DNA of 64,000 nt from Devosia sp. XK-2 (GTDB taxonomy: Bacteria > Pseudomonadota > Alphaproteobacteria > Rhizobiales > Devosiaceae). Where the stretch lies: positions 3,058,501 through 3,122,500 of the forward strand of contig NZ_CP146608.1 in the NCBI RefSeq assembly GCF_037113415.1, in the 5' to 3' direction. Both the position numbers and the translations under genes were made by a program. Positions 42,996 through 52,006 of the stretch are shown here, one piece after another. Under the pieces are notes generated by a model. That model ran no database searches. It saw nothing but the letters and a program-made list of their open reading frames with translations, and had not been told where the DNA came from. Position 1 is the stretch's first letter. Each line of letters begins with the position of its first letter.

Positions 42996-44276
42996 ATGGC
43001 CAAGACCTACGCACTTGTGGGCACCGGTGGTCGCGCACGCATGTTCTACGAGGCGATCCTGGGGCCGCACCGCGCCGAGGCCCGGCTGGTGGCCCTGTGC
43101 GACACCAACCAGCTGCGCATGGATTTTACCAATAAGGTCATCGTTGACGAACTCGGCGGCACCGCCGTGCCGACCTACAAAGCCTCCAGCTTCGCTGCGA
43201 TGATCGCCGAAACCCGGCCCTCGACCGTCATCGTGACCTCGATCGACCGCACCCATCATCTCTATATCATTGCCGCGCTCGAGGCCGGCTGCGACGTCAT
43301 CACCGAAAAGCCGATGACCACGGACCCCGAAAAGTGCCAGGCCATTCTCGATGCGGTCGAGCGCACCGGCAGGCAGGTCCGCGTCACCTTCAACTACCGC
43401 TATGCCCCGCACAATTCGGCCCTGCGCGAGCTGATCGCCGAAGGCGCCATCGGCAAGGTCACCTCGGTGCATTTCGAATGGCTGCTCGATACCCGCCACG
43501 GCGCCGACTATTTCCGCCGCTGGCATCGGGACAAGCGCAATTCCGGTGGCCTGATGGTCCACAAATCCACCCATCATTTCGACCTGGTCAATTTCTGGCT
43601 CGGTAGCCAGCCCGAGACCGTCTTCGGCATGGGCGATCTCAAATTCTACGGTCGCGCCAATGCCGAGGAGCGGGGTGTGTTCACGCCCTATACCCGCACC
43701 ACCGGCGTCGAGGCCGCCAAGAACGATCCCTTCGCCATCGATTTGACCGCGAACCCCATCCAGAAGGGCCTTTATTGGGACGCCGAGGGGGAAGACGGCT
43801 ACCAGCGTGACCAGAACGTTTTCGGCGACGGCATCTCCATCGAAGACACGATGAACGTCATCGTCCGCTACCGCAACAAGGCGGTGATGACCTATTCCCT
43901 CTATGCCTATGCCCCTTGGGAAGGCTTCAATGTCGCCATCAACGGCACTGGCGGCAGGCTCGAACTCACCGTGCACGAAAATTCCTACATTAATGCCGGT
44001 GCCGGCTCGGAAACCGAGGGTGCGGCCAAAGGGGTGAAACTCTACCACTTCCCGCTCCATGGCGAACCGCGCGTCGTCCCGGTCCAGCATGGCGAAGGCG
44101 GCCATGGCGGCGGCGACAAGATCATGCTCGAGGAAATCTTCGGTAACGCCACCCCGCGCCCCGGCTATGGCGCCAACCACCGCGACGGCGCCCTCTCCAT
44201 CCTCACCGGCATCGCCGCCAACAAGAGCTTTGCGACAGGCCTGCCGGTGGATGTGAAAACGCTGGTGAAGCTTTAG
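42996..44276 (+). CDS. Gfo/Idh/MocA family oxidoreductase
   Basis: This 426-aa enzyme has the NAD-binding start TYALVGTGGRARMFYEAILG, VTSIDRTHHLYIIAALEAG, and the family's catalytic EKPMTTDPEKC. The GFO_IDH_MocA C-terminal domain follows with STHHFDLVNFWLG, typical of sugar or inositol dehydrogenases. GGAGAG precedes the ATG. It is longer than average (usual about 340-390). Divergent from a GntR regulator, it probably oxidises a sugar derivative. No transporter is adjacent. Confidence 0.9.
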   Translation: MAKTYALVGTGGRARMFYEAILGPHRAEARLVALCDTNQLRMDFTNKVIVDELGGTAVPTYKASSFAAMIAETRPSTVIVTSIDRTHHLYIIAALEAGCDVITEKPMTTDPEKCQAILDAVERTGRQVRVTFNYRYAPHNSALRELIAEGAIGKVTSVHFEWLLDTRHGADYFRRWHRDKRNSGGLMVHKSTHHFDLVNFWLGSQPETVFGMGDLKFYGRANAEERGVFTPYTRTTGVEAAKNDPFAIDLTANPIQKGLYWDAEGEDGYQRDQNVFGDGISIEDTMNVIVRYRNKAVMTYSLYAYAPWEGFNVAINGTGGRLELTVHENSYINAGAGSETEGAAKGVKLYHFPLHGEPRVVPVQHGEGGHGGGDKIMLEEIFGNATPRPGYGANHRDGALSILTGIAANKSFATGLPVDVKTLVKL

Positions 44277-44303
44277 AATCCAAAGCCCCAACAACACCGA
44301 GCC

Positions 44304-44331
44304 GCCCTCGGACTTGATCCGAGGGCCTTTT
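44304..44331 (+). terminator. Intrinsic terminator of the Gfo/Idh/MocA gene
   Basis: GCCCTCGGA and TCCGAGGGC pair around CTTGA, followed by CTTTT. It starts 27 bases after the stop. Confidence 0.9.
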
Positions 44332-44370
44332 GTTCGGCAACCCAAAACGACGGCGCAGGTTGAGAAAAGT

Positions 44371-44389
44371 CCTCGGGTCGAGCCCGAGG
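44371..44389 (-). terminator. Terminator of the GFA-family gene
   Basis: On the minus strand CCTCGGG-CTCGA-CCCGAGG followed by ACTTTTCTC, about 50 bases after the stop of the GFA gene. Confidence 0.7.
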
Positions 44390-44440
44390 CGGAATCGCGA
44401 TTACGGAGAGACAGATCCCCCCGTCACCAGCCGGGTATCT

Positions 44441-44833
44441 TTACCGCCCCGGCACCGTCTCGAACTGCGGGACACCGTCGCAGATGTCGTAGTAGTCGCC
44501 CTTGTCGCCTACAAAGACATGCTCGGCAATTTTGGTGCCCGTCGGGCCATCGAACGCGCCCAGCATAAGCCCAATCCAGTCCGCTGCTGGCGGATCGAAA
44601 AACATCGGCGCCCCGCAGATCGAACAGAACCCGCGGCGAACATCTTCCGAGGAAAAATACCAAGTCAGTCGATCGTCACCATGAATGATGAGATCTGCCT
44701 TTTTAACGTCAACGCCCACCTCGAAATTGCCGGTCACCTTGCGGCACCTTGAGCAATGGCAGGCTGTGGCGCGCGGCATGTCCCCGCGCAGTTCGAACGA
44801 TACCGCGCCGCAAAGACAGGATCCCTTGAACAA
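44441..44833 (-). CDS. GFA family zinc protein
   Basis: This 130-aa protein has the glutathione-dependent formaldehyde-activating (GFA/Mss4-like) fold. Zinc ligands are visible as GSCLCGAV, CHCSRCRK and CSICGAP. GFA proteins bind glutathione in some cases, but many have unknown roles. It starts 5 bases after the preceding exported-protein gene and may be cotranscribed with it. Confidence 0.88.
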   Translation of the reverse strand: MFKGSCLCGAVSFELRGDMPRATACHCSRCRKVTGNFEVGVDVKKADLIIHGDDRLTWYFSSEDVRRGFCSICGAPMFFDPPAADWIGLMLGAFDGPTGTKIAEHVFVGDKGDYYDICDGVPQFETVPGR

Positions 44834-44838
44834 GGCCG

Positions 44839-45360
44839 CTACCGGTTAAACGGCACACTCGCCGTCAGCACATCGCCCGAATTGTTGAATTCCACCTCGA
44901 AATCCACGGTGATGCGATCATTGATGAGGAGGATTTTGGCGCCGATGCGCACATCGCCACCGGCCCGGTCCTTTTGCTGCTCGCGCAGGTCGAAGCTGAT
45001 GGAGTTGCTCGACTGCCGCCCGATGGCCAGGCCCGTATAGCCCGCATTGGAACTCATCGCCGCTTCATAGCGCCGGGCCTCGTCATTATAGGCAATGGTG
45101 CCGCTGATCGAGAGCGTCGCATTCACCAGGCTGCAGCGGCCGGTATAATTGATCTTGAGCAGATTGCCCTGGGCAACGCTCAACCGACAGCGGAACGGCT
45201 CGGGCTGGTCCCCGCCAATCAGCGCCCCCTCGCCGCGCCAGTCGCCAATATAGGATGACAACAGATCGAGCTCGCGCACACCGGCCTGCGCCACCCCGGC
45301 TGTCAGCACCGTCGCCGCCAGCATCAGGGCCACCAGAATTGTTCGCAGCCAATACGTCAC
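44839..45360 (-). CDS. Exported protein of unknown function
   Basis: This 173-aa protein has a signal peptide (LRTILVALMLAATVLTAGVAQA) and a predicted beta-rich mature domain with two Cys (FRCRLSVAQ and GRCSLVNAT) that could form a disulfide. No family was recognised. DLLSSYIGDWRGEGAL resembles the start of small lipocalin-like exported proteins, which is weak evidence. It lies before the GFA gene. Confidence 0.75.
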   Translation of the reverse strand: MTYWLRTILVALMLAATVLTAGVAQAGVRELDLLSSYIGDWRGEGALIGGDQPEPFRCRLSVAQGNLLKINYTGRCSLVNATLSISGTIAYNDEARRYEAAMSSNAGYTGLAIGRQSSNSISFDLREQQKDRAGGDVRIGAKILLINDRITVDFEVEFNNSGDVLTASVPFNR

Positions 45361-45534
45361 GTCTACCCCCTCGAATGCCGCCTGCGGATCATGTCTGCCA
45401 GCACTCTAGACACAGCACCAGTAAAAAATGTCCAGCAATTGACGCCATTGTTACGAATCACCCAACCACTATTGGATAATGAGACGGGCAGCCCAGAACG
45501 GGCCAGACCCGCCAATGAGGGGAAATAATCGGAC

Positions 45535-46281
45535 ATGACCTCCGGACCGATCATCCGCGCACGCGATGTGGACTACACTTTGGACGTGGCGGGGCGCCCT
45601 TTGCATATTCTGCGCAAAGTCTCGCTCACCGTGGCCCCGGCCGAAGTGGTGGCCATTGTCGGCCCCTCGGGCAGTGGCAAGACCTCGCTGCTCATGCTGC
45701 TCGCCGGCCTCGAAAAGGCCACGGGCGGGCAGGTCGTGGTCAATGATCGCGACCTTGGCGGCATGGACGAAGATGATTTGGCGCGCTTCCGCCGCCACAC
45801 CCTGGGCATTGTTTTCCAGAGCTTCCATCTGATCCCGTCCCTCAGCGCTCTCGACAATGTCGGGCTGGCGCTCGAAATCGCCGAACCCGGCCTCAGCATG
45901 GCCCAGGTGCGCGAAAAGGCCGCAGCGGCCCTCGCCGCCGTCGGGCTCGAGGCCCGGCTCGATCATCGCCCCTCCGCCCTTTCGGGCGGCGAGCAGCAGC
46001 GCGTGGGCCTGGCCCGCGCCAGTGTTGCCAACCCGCCTTTGCTCTTGGCCGACGAACCCACCGGCAATCTCGACCAGAAGACCGGCGCTGTGGTGGTCGA
46101 CCTGATGTTCGACCTGGCCCGCCGCAACAAGACCGCCGTGGTCCTGATCACCCACGATCCGGCCCTGGCCGCCAAGGCCGACCGCGTCTTCACCATGACC
46201 CAGGGCCAGCTCACCGAAACCACCGCCCCCAAAACAGCGTCGACGCAAAAAGCGGCACCGCGCAAGCGGGCGTCCAAGTGA
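45535..46281 (+). CDS. ABC transporter ATP-binding protein, YbbA type
   Basis: This 248-aa ATPase of the LolD/MacB-like family has Walker A GPSGSGKTS, signature LSGGEQQRVGLARA, and Walker B LLLADEPTGNLD. A basic Ala/Thr/Lys tail (TTAPKTASTQKAAPRKRAS) is unusual. GAGGGG precedes the ATG. The stop and the permease start share a base (TGATG). The pair matches YbbA-YbbP, a family of predicted lipid/lipoprotein or drug exporters. Confidence 0.92.
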   Translation: MTSGPIIRARDVDYTLDVAGRPLHILRKVSLTVAPAEVVAIVGPSGSGKTSLLMLLAGLEKATGGQVVVNDRDLGGMDEDDLARFRRHTLGIVFQSFHLIPSLSALDNVGLALEIAEPGLSMAQVREKAAAALAAVGLEARLDHRPSALSGGEQQRVGLARASVANPPLLLADEPTGNLDQKTGAVVVDLMFDLARRNKTAVVLITHDPALAAKADRVFTMTQGQLTETTAPKTASTQKAAPRKRASK

Positions 46282-48827
46282 TGCGCGGCGTCCTGGCCGC
46301 CGCCCGGATCGGCCTGCTCGACATGCGGGGCGATCTGCGGCGCTTCTTTCTATTGGTGGTGTGTCTGGCCGTCGGCACGGCGCTGATTGCCGGCGTCAAT
46401 TCGGTGGGCACCAGCATCACCCGCGCCATTGAGACCGGCGCCGCCGAAATCATGGGCGGGGATATCGAGCTGTCTCGCGCCGACCGTCTGGCGACGCCCG
46501 AAGAGCTCATCGCCATGCAATCCATGGGCCGCGTGGCCCAGGTCATCGACACCAATCTGCGCGCCGAAACTTTCTACGAAGAAGCTTTTGCCGATGTCAG
46601 CGCGGTCGGCCCCCTCTATCCGCTCCTTGGATCGGTCAAAAGCCCGCAGCTGCCTCCGGATCAGGACCTTGCCCAATTGCTGGCCGAAACCGATGGCCTG
46701 CCCGGCGCGCTGATCGATGGCGTCATGCTCGATCAGCTCGGTCTTGCGGTCGGCGACACCTTCAGCCTGGGCGGCACCGAATTTGCCATACGCGGCACCC
46801 TGATCGGCCTGCCCGATGGGCCTGTGCGCGGCTTCCGCCTGGGCCTGCCGACACTGATTTCCAGCGATGGTTTTGCCACGGTCAGCGACCGTTCCTCGCC
46901 CCTGCCGGGCCTGGGCACCTGGTATCGCTACAAGATTCACCTGACCGATCGCGACGTGGAGGCCGGCCTCGCCACTGCCGTCTCCCAATTTGGCAACAAG
47001 GGCTGGACCGTGCGCTCGGCCCGCGACGGGCTGGGGCAGATGGTGCGTTATTACGATCTCTTCATGCGCTTCCTGCTCATTGTCGGGCTAGGCTCGCTGC
47101 TGATCGGCGGCGTCAGCGTCTGGACCGGTATGCGCGCCTATATTGCCGAGCGCTCCGGCGTGATCGCCATTTTGCGCTCCATCGGTGCCGACCGCGCCCG
47201 CGTCTTCATTCATTTCCTGGCCCAGGTCACCGCCCTGGCCCTGGTCGGCGTCGGCATCGGCCTGGTCATCGGTGCCGGCGTGGCCTGGTTCATCCTGCCC
47301 AGCATCGGCGCCGCCGTCGGCATTGCGCTGGCGCCCGCCGTGCATATCCAGCCTCTGGCCATCGCGGCCGGCACGGGCCTGGTCACCGCCTTCGCCTTTG
47401 CCTATCTGCCCCTGGTGCAGTCGCAGACTATCCGGCCCATGCTGCTGTTCCGGTCCAAGGGGCTGGACGCGCCACCGGTCGATTGGGGCGCGCTTTTGCT
47501 CTCCTGGCAGGCCCTGCCGCTGCTGCTGGCCGTCCTGGCCTTCTTCCTGCTCGCCTGGCTGATGACCGGCGATGCGCCGCTGGTTCTCGGCTTCGGCCTG
47601 GCCAGCGCCTTGGGTGCGCTCCTTTTCCAGCTCTTCATTCGCCTGGCCCAGGCTGGCCTGGCCCGTCTTCCCGAGGCGGGTCCGCGCGTCCTGCGCCACA
47701 CCTTCCGCAATATTTCCGCCGCTGGCCAGAACGCCGCTGCCGTCGCCGTCTCCGCCGGCATGGCGCTGACCATGCTAATCATCGTTCTGGTCATGCAGAC
47801 CAACCTGCAGCAGGAATTTCTCGGCGCATCGGCCTTTGACGCGCCCACCCTGGTCGGCTCCGACCTCTTTCCCGACGAGGTAGAGGATCTCGAAGCCCTG
47901 GCCCTGGCGGGCAATGGCATTACCCGCTTCGTCTCTACGCCCATGCTGCGCGGCGCCCTTGTCGATGTTGCCGGAACGCCAGCCGGCGAACTGGTGACGC
48001 GCGGCCCCGAGGCGACCTTCCTTCTGGCCGGTGAAGTGCCGCTGACCTTCCGCACCCACTTGCCCGCATCCTCGCGCGTCACCGCGGGGCAATGGTGGCC
48101 GGACGATTATGCGGGCCCCGGCCTTGTCAGCCTCCATCAAAGCCTGCGACATGGCCTTGGTGTCGATCTGGGCGATACACTGACCTTCTCGATTTTCGGC
48201 GAAGAGGTCACCGTCACCATTGCCAGCTTCCGCGACTATTCCTGGCAGGGTGGCATCGACTTTCTGGCCACCTTCTCGCCCGGCGTGATCGAAAACTATC
48301 CCACAACGCTCTTTGCCGCCGTCACCGCCGCTCCCGGCCGGGAAGAAGATGTCACGCGGCTCCTGGCGGCCGAATTGCCCGATATCCGTTTCATCTCGGT
48401 GGGCGACACGCTCAAGCAAGTCACCGACGCGCTTGGCCAGCTCTCCTTTGCCGCCAGCCTCATTGGCGGCCTCGCCGTGGGCAACGGCCTTTTGGTGCTG
48501 ATCGGCTCCCTCTCGACCGGCCGCCGCCAGCGCGAGGCCGATACCATCATCACCAAAGTGCTCGGCGCCACCCGTTTCGAGCTGATCGGCTCGGCCTTCC
48601 TGCAATATCTCGTCCTGGCGCTTCTGGCTGCGATACCGGCCCTGGCGCTGGGCATCGGCATGGGCCGTTTCGTCAGCGGCCTGCTGCTGGCGGTCGAATT
48701 CACGCTCAAACTCGACATTATCGTCGTCGTACTGGCCATTGCGGTCGTGATCACAGCCATTCTGGGCGCCATGACCATCCTCCGCGCCGCTTCAGCCCGC
48801 CCGGCAAGACTGCTGCGGGACTTGTAG
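46281..48827 (+). CDS. FtsX-like ABC transporter permease, YbbP type
   Basis: This 848-aa permease has an N-terminal membrane span (FFLLVVCLAVGTALIAGVN), a periplasmic MacB-like domain, two FtsX domains of about four spans each, and a second large periplasmic domain between them. This is the ten-helix YbbP layout. It needs the adjacent ATPase. YbbA-YbbP is distantly related to MacAB and LolCDE; the exact substrate is unknown. No periplasmic adaptor gene is adjacent. Confidence 0.92.
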   Translation: MRGVLAAARIGLLDMRGDLRRFFLLVVCLAVGTALIAGVNSVGTSITRAIETGAAEIMGGDIELSRADRLATPEELIAMQSMGRVAQVIDTNLRAETFYEEAFADVSAVGPLYPLLGSVKSPQLPPDQDLAQLLAETDGLPGALIDGVMLDQLGLAVGDTFSLGGTEFAIRGTLIGLPDGPVRGFRLGLPTLISSDGFATVSDRSSPLPGLGTWYRYKIHLTDRDVEAGLATAVSQFGNKGWTVRSARDGLGQMVRYYDLFMRFLLIVGLGSLLIGGVSVWTGMRAYIAERSGVIAILRSIGADRARVFIHFLAQVTALALVGVGIGLVIGAGVAWFILPSIGAAVGIALAPAVHIQPLAIAAGTGLVTAFAFAYLPLVQSQTIRPMLLFRSKGLDAPPVDWGALLLSWQALPLLLAVLAFFLLAWLMTGDAPLVLGFGLASALGALLFQLFIRLAQAGLARLPEAGPRVLRHTFRNISAAGQNAAAVAVSAGMALTMLIIVLVMQTNLQQEFLGASAFDAPTLVGSDLFPDEVEDLEALALAGNGITRFVSTPMLRGALVDVAGTPAGELVTRGPEATFLLAGEVPLTFRTHLPASSRVTAGQWWPDDYAGPGLVSLHQSLRHGLGVDLGDTLTFSIFGEEVTVTIASFRDYSWQGGIDFLATFSPGVIENYPTTLFAAVTAAPGREEDVTRLLAAELPDIRFISVGDTLKQVTDALGQLSFAASLIGGLAVGNGLLVLIGSLSTGRRQREADTIITKVLGATRFELIGSAFLQYLVLALLAAIPALALGIGMGRFVSGLLLAVEFTLKLDIIVVVLAIAVVITAILGAMTILRAASARPARLLRDL

Positions 48828-48914
48828 GAGGGTGCCTCTGCTTGCCTCCTTCGATAGGGATAGGGGGCGGCAAGCAGAAGGCATCGAAACACGGATCCGC
48901 TAGGCCACCCGCCG

Positions 48915-49349
48915 CTAAGCCACCTTCCCCAGGACCGCAACATAATGCGGATTGTGCATGATCCCCAGCACGTTACCGAACGGATCGACCACAGAGGCCG
49001 TCACGAACCCGGTCTCGCCCCGTTTGGTGATCGGGTCATATTCCTTGGCCCCCAGGGCGATCAGGCGGGAAAAGGCCGCTTCGATATCGTCGACATGCCA
49101 CAGCAGGATCGCTCCACCAGGGCCGGCCTGCATGCCATCGGGGGCGTAGCGCCGGTCGATGATGCCGAATTCGTCTTCGCTGTCTCCGATGCGAAATTCG
49201 ACATAGGCCGGCGCGTCCTTGCTCGGCATCTGGAAATAGGCGTCAAGGCCGAACAGTTCGGCATACCAGTCGCGCGCCGCGATCATGTCGTCGGCGAAGA
49301 AGTTTACCGTGGCCATGCCGCGCAGGAAATGCTTGTTTTTGGTGGTCAT
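48915..49349 (-). CDS. VOC (glyoxalase/bleomycin resistance) family protein
   Basis: This 144-aa protein has two beta-alpha-beta-beta-beta repeats, with GMATVNFFADDMIAARDWYAELFGL at the start, FGIIDRRYAP in the first repeat, and DPFGNVLGIMHNP at the end. Metal ligands may include the His in LLWHVDD and the Glu in YVEFRIG. The ATG at 49349 is chosen; the longer open frame lacks protein character. It faces an AraC regulator 32 bases away. Confidence 0.87.
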   Translation of the reverse strand: MTTKNKHFLRGMATVNFFADDMIAARDWYAELFGLDAYFQMPSKDAPAYVEFRIGDSEDEFGIIDRRYAPDGMQAGPGGAILLWHVDDIEAAFSRLIALGAKEYDPITKRGETGFVTASVVDPFGNVLGIMHNPHYVAVLGKVA

Positions 49350-49381
49350 TTGCTCGTTCCTTGGTTGTTGATGCACCCACC

Positions 49382-50206
49382 ATGCCCGACGCGCCCGAAC
49401 CCGTATTTCAAAAACCCGCAGAACGATACGATCCACGCGGAAGGCTCGATCCAGCCGGTTTTGCCCGCCACATCCAGTTCCGCACCATAGCTCCGCCACG
49501 GGAACTCAGGCCTTTCGTCGAACATTTCTGGATCATCCGCTGGGACGGCGACCAAGGTCACTATGCTTCGCCCGAGCTTATGCACCGTCCCTATGTCGAT
49601 ATCTTCCTCTCCGCCCAGGAATCGGGCATTCAGGGCACGTTCCGTGGTAAGCGCACCTATTCAGCCGCCGGCTCCGGACGCATTCTGGGCATCCGCTTCC
49701 TGCCCGGCGCCTTCCATGCTTTCTGGCCCGGCGAAATGGCCGACCTGCAGGACAAGTTTGTCTCCCTCGCTGGGGTCTTCCCCTGGGCCGACGCTTCAGG
49801 CATCAAAGCCATCCTCGCCCTTGACGACGATGCAGCCATCCCGGCCATCATGGCACGCCTAGCCGCGCCTCCGCCCGACCGGACGATCGCCCTCATCAAC
49901 GACATCATTGCCGCCGTCGAAACCGACGAGAACCTCGCCACCGTGACGGCGGTCGCCAAGGCCTTCGGCAAGAGTGATCGCTGGCTGCAACAGACCTTCC
50001 GCGATTATCTCGGCATCGGCCTTAAATGGCTGCTGCAGCGCAAGCGCCTGCTCGCCGCCGCCGCCCAGATACGCGACAGCGACGCGCCCGACTGGGCCGG
50101 CATCGCCTACGACCTGGGCTATTCCAGTCAGCAGCATTTCATCACCGACTTCACCACTGTCTTGGGTGCCACCCCAATTCAATACAAGAAGGGCCTGACC
50201 GAATAG
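49382..50206 (+). CDS. AraC family transcriptional regulator
   Basis: This 274-aa regulator has an N-terminal domain of the DUF6597 type (PRELRPFVEHFWIIRWDG, then GIRFLPGAFHAFW) and a C-terminal AraC helix-turn-helix pair (AKAFGKSDRWLQQTFRDYLGIG and IAYDLGYSSQQHFITDF). It is divergent from the VOC gene with only 32 bases between, so each promoter must lie within the other gene or overlap tightly. A start seven codons upstream (TTG at 49361) is possible. Confidence 0.9.
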   Translation: MPDAPEPVFQKPAERYDPRGRLDPAGFARHIQFRTIAPPRELRPFVEHFWIIRWDGDQGHYASPELMHRPYVDIFLSAQESGIQGTFRGKRTYSAAGSGRILGIRFLPGAFHAFWPGEMADLQDKFVSLAGVFPWADASGIKAILALDDDAAIPAIMARLAAPPPDRTIALINDIIAAVETDENLATVTAVAKAFGKSDRWLQQTFRDYLGIGLKWLLQRKRLLAAAAQIRDSDAPDWAGIAYDLGYSSQQHFITDFTTVLGATPIQYKKGLTE

Positions 50207-50267
50207 GCCGACGCGAGTGGAGGCCGTCCCGCTTGCGAAGAGAGGTGATGAACGCTGCCATCGCACG

Positions 50268-51161
50268 CTATGCCTTTAGGAAAAACTCCACCAGCATATC
50301 GAAGACGAGCCGGATCCGCCGGCTGGTATGCAATTCGCGATGCGTCACCAGCCAAACCGGCACCGCTATGGGTTCGATGGATGGCACCACCACCTTCACC
50401 TCCGGGGTTTCGCGCGCCACCGCCTCGACCATAGCCCCCAGGCAAAGGCCCCGGCGCACCCATTCCCAGCCTGTCATGCCGCTTTGCGTGGTGAGACGGA
50501 AGTTGTCAGCGTCCAGCGGCACGCCGCGTCGCCGCATTTCGGCAATGAAATCTTCATTGCCCTCCATGGCCCCGACAAAATCGGCCCGGGCCAGGTCCGC
50601 GCCGCTGCGCGGATGGCCCAGCCGCGCGATAAGGTCGGGCGTGCCATAAATGCGGGCCACGGTGTCCTTGCAACGCCGGGCGATCAACCCATCCTGGTCG
50701 GGACGCACATGCCGGATGGCAATATCGGCCTCGCGCCGCAACAGGTCACTGATCGCGCCCACCGCCAGGACCTGCACATTAATGGCCGGCGCCTCCCGCC
50801 TGAGCCTTTCGAGCAAGGGCGGCAAGACATGCCCGGCATAAATATCGGCCGCCGTGATCCGCACCACGCCCTCGATCGATTGCGATTGCGCCGCTGCCGA
50901 CAGGCTCACCCTTTCGGCCGCCGCGCCCATGGTCTTGAGGTCGGCCACCAGCCCCTGTCCTGCTTCAGTCAGGACCAGGCTGCGGCCCACCCGCTCGAAT
51001 ATGGCCAGCCCCAGGCGTTCCTCCAGCGCCGCCACCTGGCGTCCCAGTGTCGGCTGGGTCAGGCCCAGCCGCTTGGCCGCCGCCGAAAGCGAGCCGGTTT
51101 CCACGGTCGCCAATAGCGCCCGCATCTGGTTCCAGTCTGGTTTGCCCATCGGCTCATTCAT
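50268..51161 (-). CDS. LysR family transcriptional regulator
   Basis: This 297-aa regulator has the LysR helix-turn-helix at the N-terminus (ALLATVETGSLSAAAKRLGLTQPTLGRQVAALEERLG) and an effector domain. SIEGVVRITAADIYAGHVLPPLL marks the start of the ligand domain. It faces the methyltransferase gene with 95 bases between the starts and may regulate it or itself. The effector is unknown. Confidence 0.92.
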   Translation of the reverse strand: MNEPMGKPDWNQMRALLATVETGSLSAAAKRLGLTQPTLGRQVAALEERLGLAIFERVGRSLVLTEAGQGLVADLKTMGAAAERVSLSAAAQSQSIEGVVRITAADIYAGHVLPPLLERLRREAPAINVQVLAVGAISDLLRREADIAIRHVRPDQDGLIARRCKDTVARIYGTPDLIARLGHPRSGADLARADFVGAMEGNEDFIAEMRRRGVPLDADNFRLTTQSGMTGWEWVRRGLCLGAMVEAVARETPEVKVVVPSIEPIAVPVWLVTHRELHTSRRIRLVFDMLVEFFLKA

Positions 51162-51256
51162 GCATTTATGTATAGTTCTTCTACCAATTTGTGCAATTTT
51201 GTTTTTCCCCGATGGCCATTACATTTCCAGGCGAATTGCACGACCGGAACCCGACC

Positions 51257-51880
51257 ATGGCCGAACTGAGCGCATTCTGGGATCGGCTGGCGGACAAATA
51301 TGCCGCCCAGCCTATTGCCGATGAACAGGTCTACCGCACCAAGCTGGCGCGCACCCAGGCCCATCTCACCCCGGATATGGATATATTCGAATTTGGCTGC
51401 GGCACCGGCGGCACGGCCATTGCCCATGCGCCCCATGTCCGAAGCGTCCGCGCCGTGGATTTTTCTGCCCGCATGCTCGAAATGGCCCGCGCCCGCGCCG
51501 CTGAGGCCGGCGTCGGCAATGTCAGCTTCGAGCGCGGCGACATCACCACCATGGCCATTCCGCCCGAAAGCTACGACATGGTGTTGGGCCTCTCCATCCT
51601 GCACCTGCTCGAGAACCGGCAGGCCGTGATCGCACGGGTCTTCGATATCCTCAAGCCCGGCGGCCGCTTCGTTTCCAGCACGGCTTGTCTCGGCGACAGC
51701 ATGAAATGGTTCGGCTATGTGGCGCCGCTCGGCCGGGCCATCGGGCTTTTGCCCATGCTCAATGTCATGACGCCCGATCAATTGCGCGCCGATATGCAGC
51801 AGGCCGGCTTCGTCATCGAACATGACTGGCGGCCCGCCCCCAAGGCCGCGCTTTTCCTCATTGCCCGCAAGCCCGCCTGA
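51257..51880 (+). CDS. Class I SAM-dependent methyltransferase
   Basis: This 207-aa enzyme has the SAM-binding motif I IFEFGCGTGGTA near residue 45, the acidic end of beta-2 (AVDFSARML), motif II in SYDMVLGLSILHLL, and LKPGGRFVSSTAC. The fold matches UbiE/Methyltransf_11. The ATG at 51257 follows CGGAAC; earlier in-frame ATGs are weaker. Substrate unknown. Divergent from a LysR gene. Confidence 0.9.
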   Translation: MAELSAFWDRLADKYAAQPIADEQVYRTKLARTQAHLTPDMDIFEFGCGTGGTAIAHAPHVRSVRAVDFSARMLEMARARAAEAGVGNVSFERGDITTMAIPPESYDMVLGLSILHLLENRQAVIARVFDILKPGGRFVSSTACLGDSMKWFGYVAPLGRAIGLLPMLNVMTPDQLRADMQQAGFVIEHDWRPAPKAALFLIARKPA

Positions 51881-52006
51881 CTGGCCTGTGGAACCGCCCT
51901 TTCCGCCATTGGGCGAATCGGTGAGGCTATGTGCTAACACTCAATGACAGTCAGTTAGCCGTGCGTCTGCCTTCCCGCTGGAGATGAGACGCATCCAGCC
52001 GGAGAC

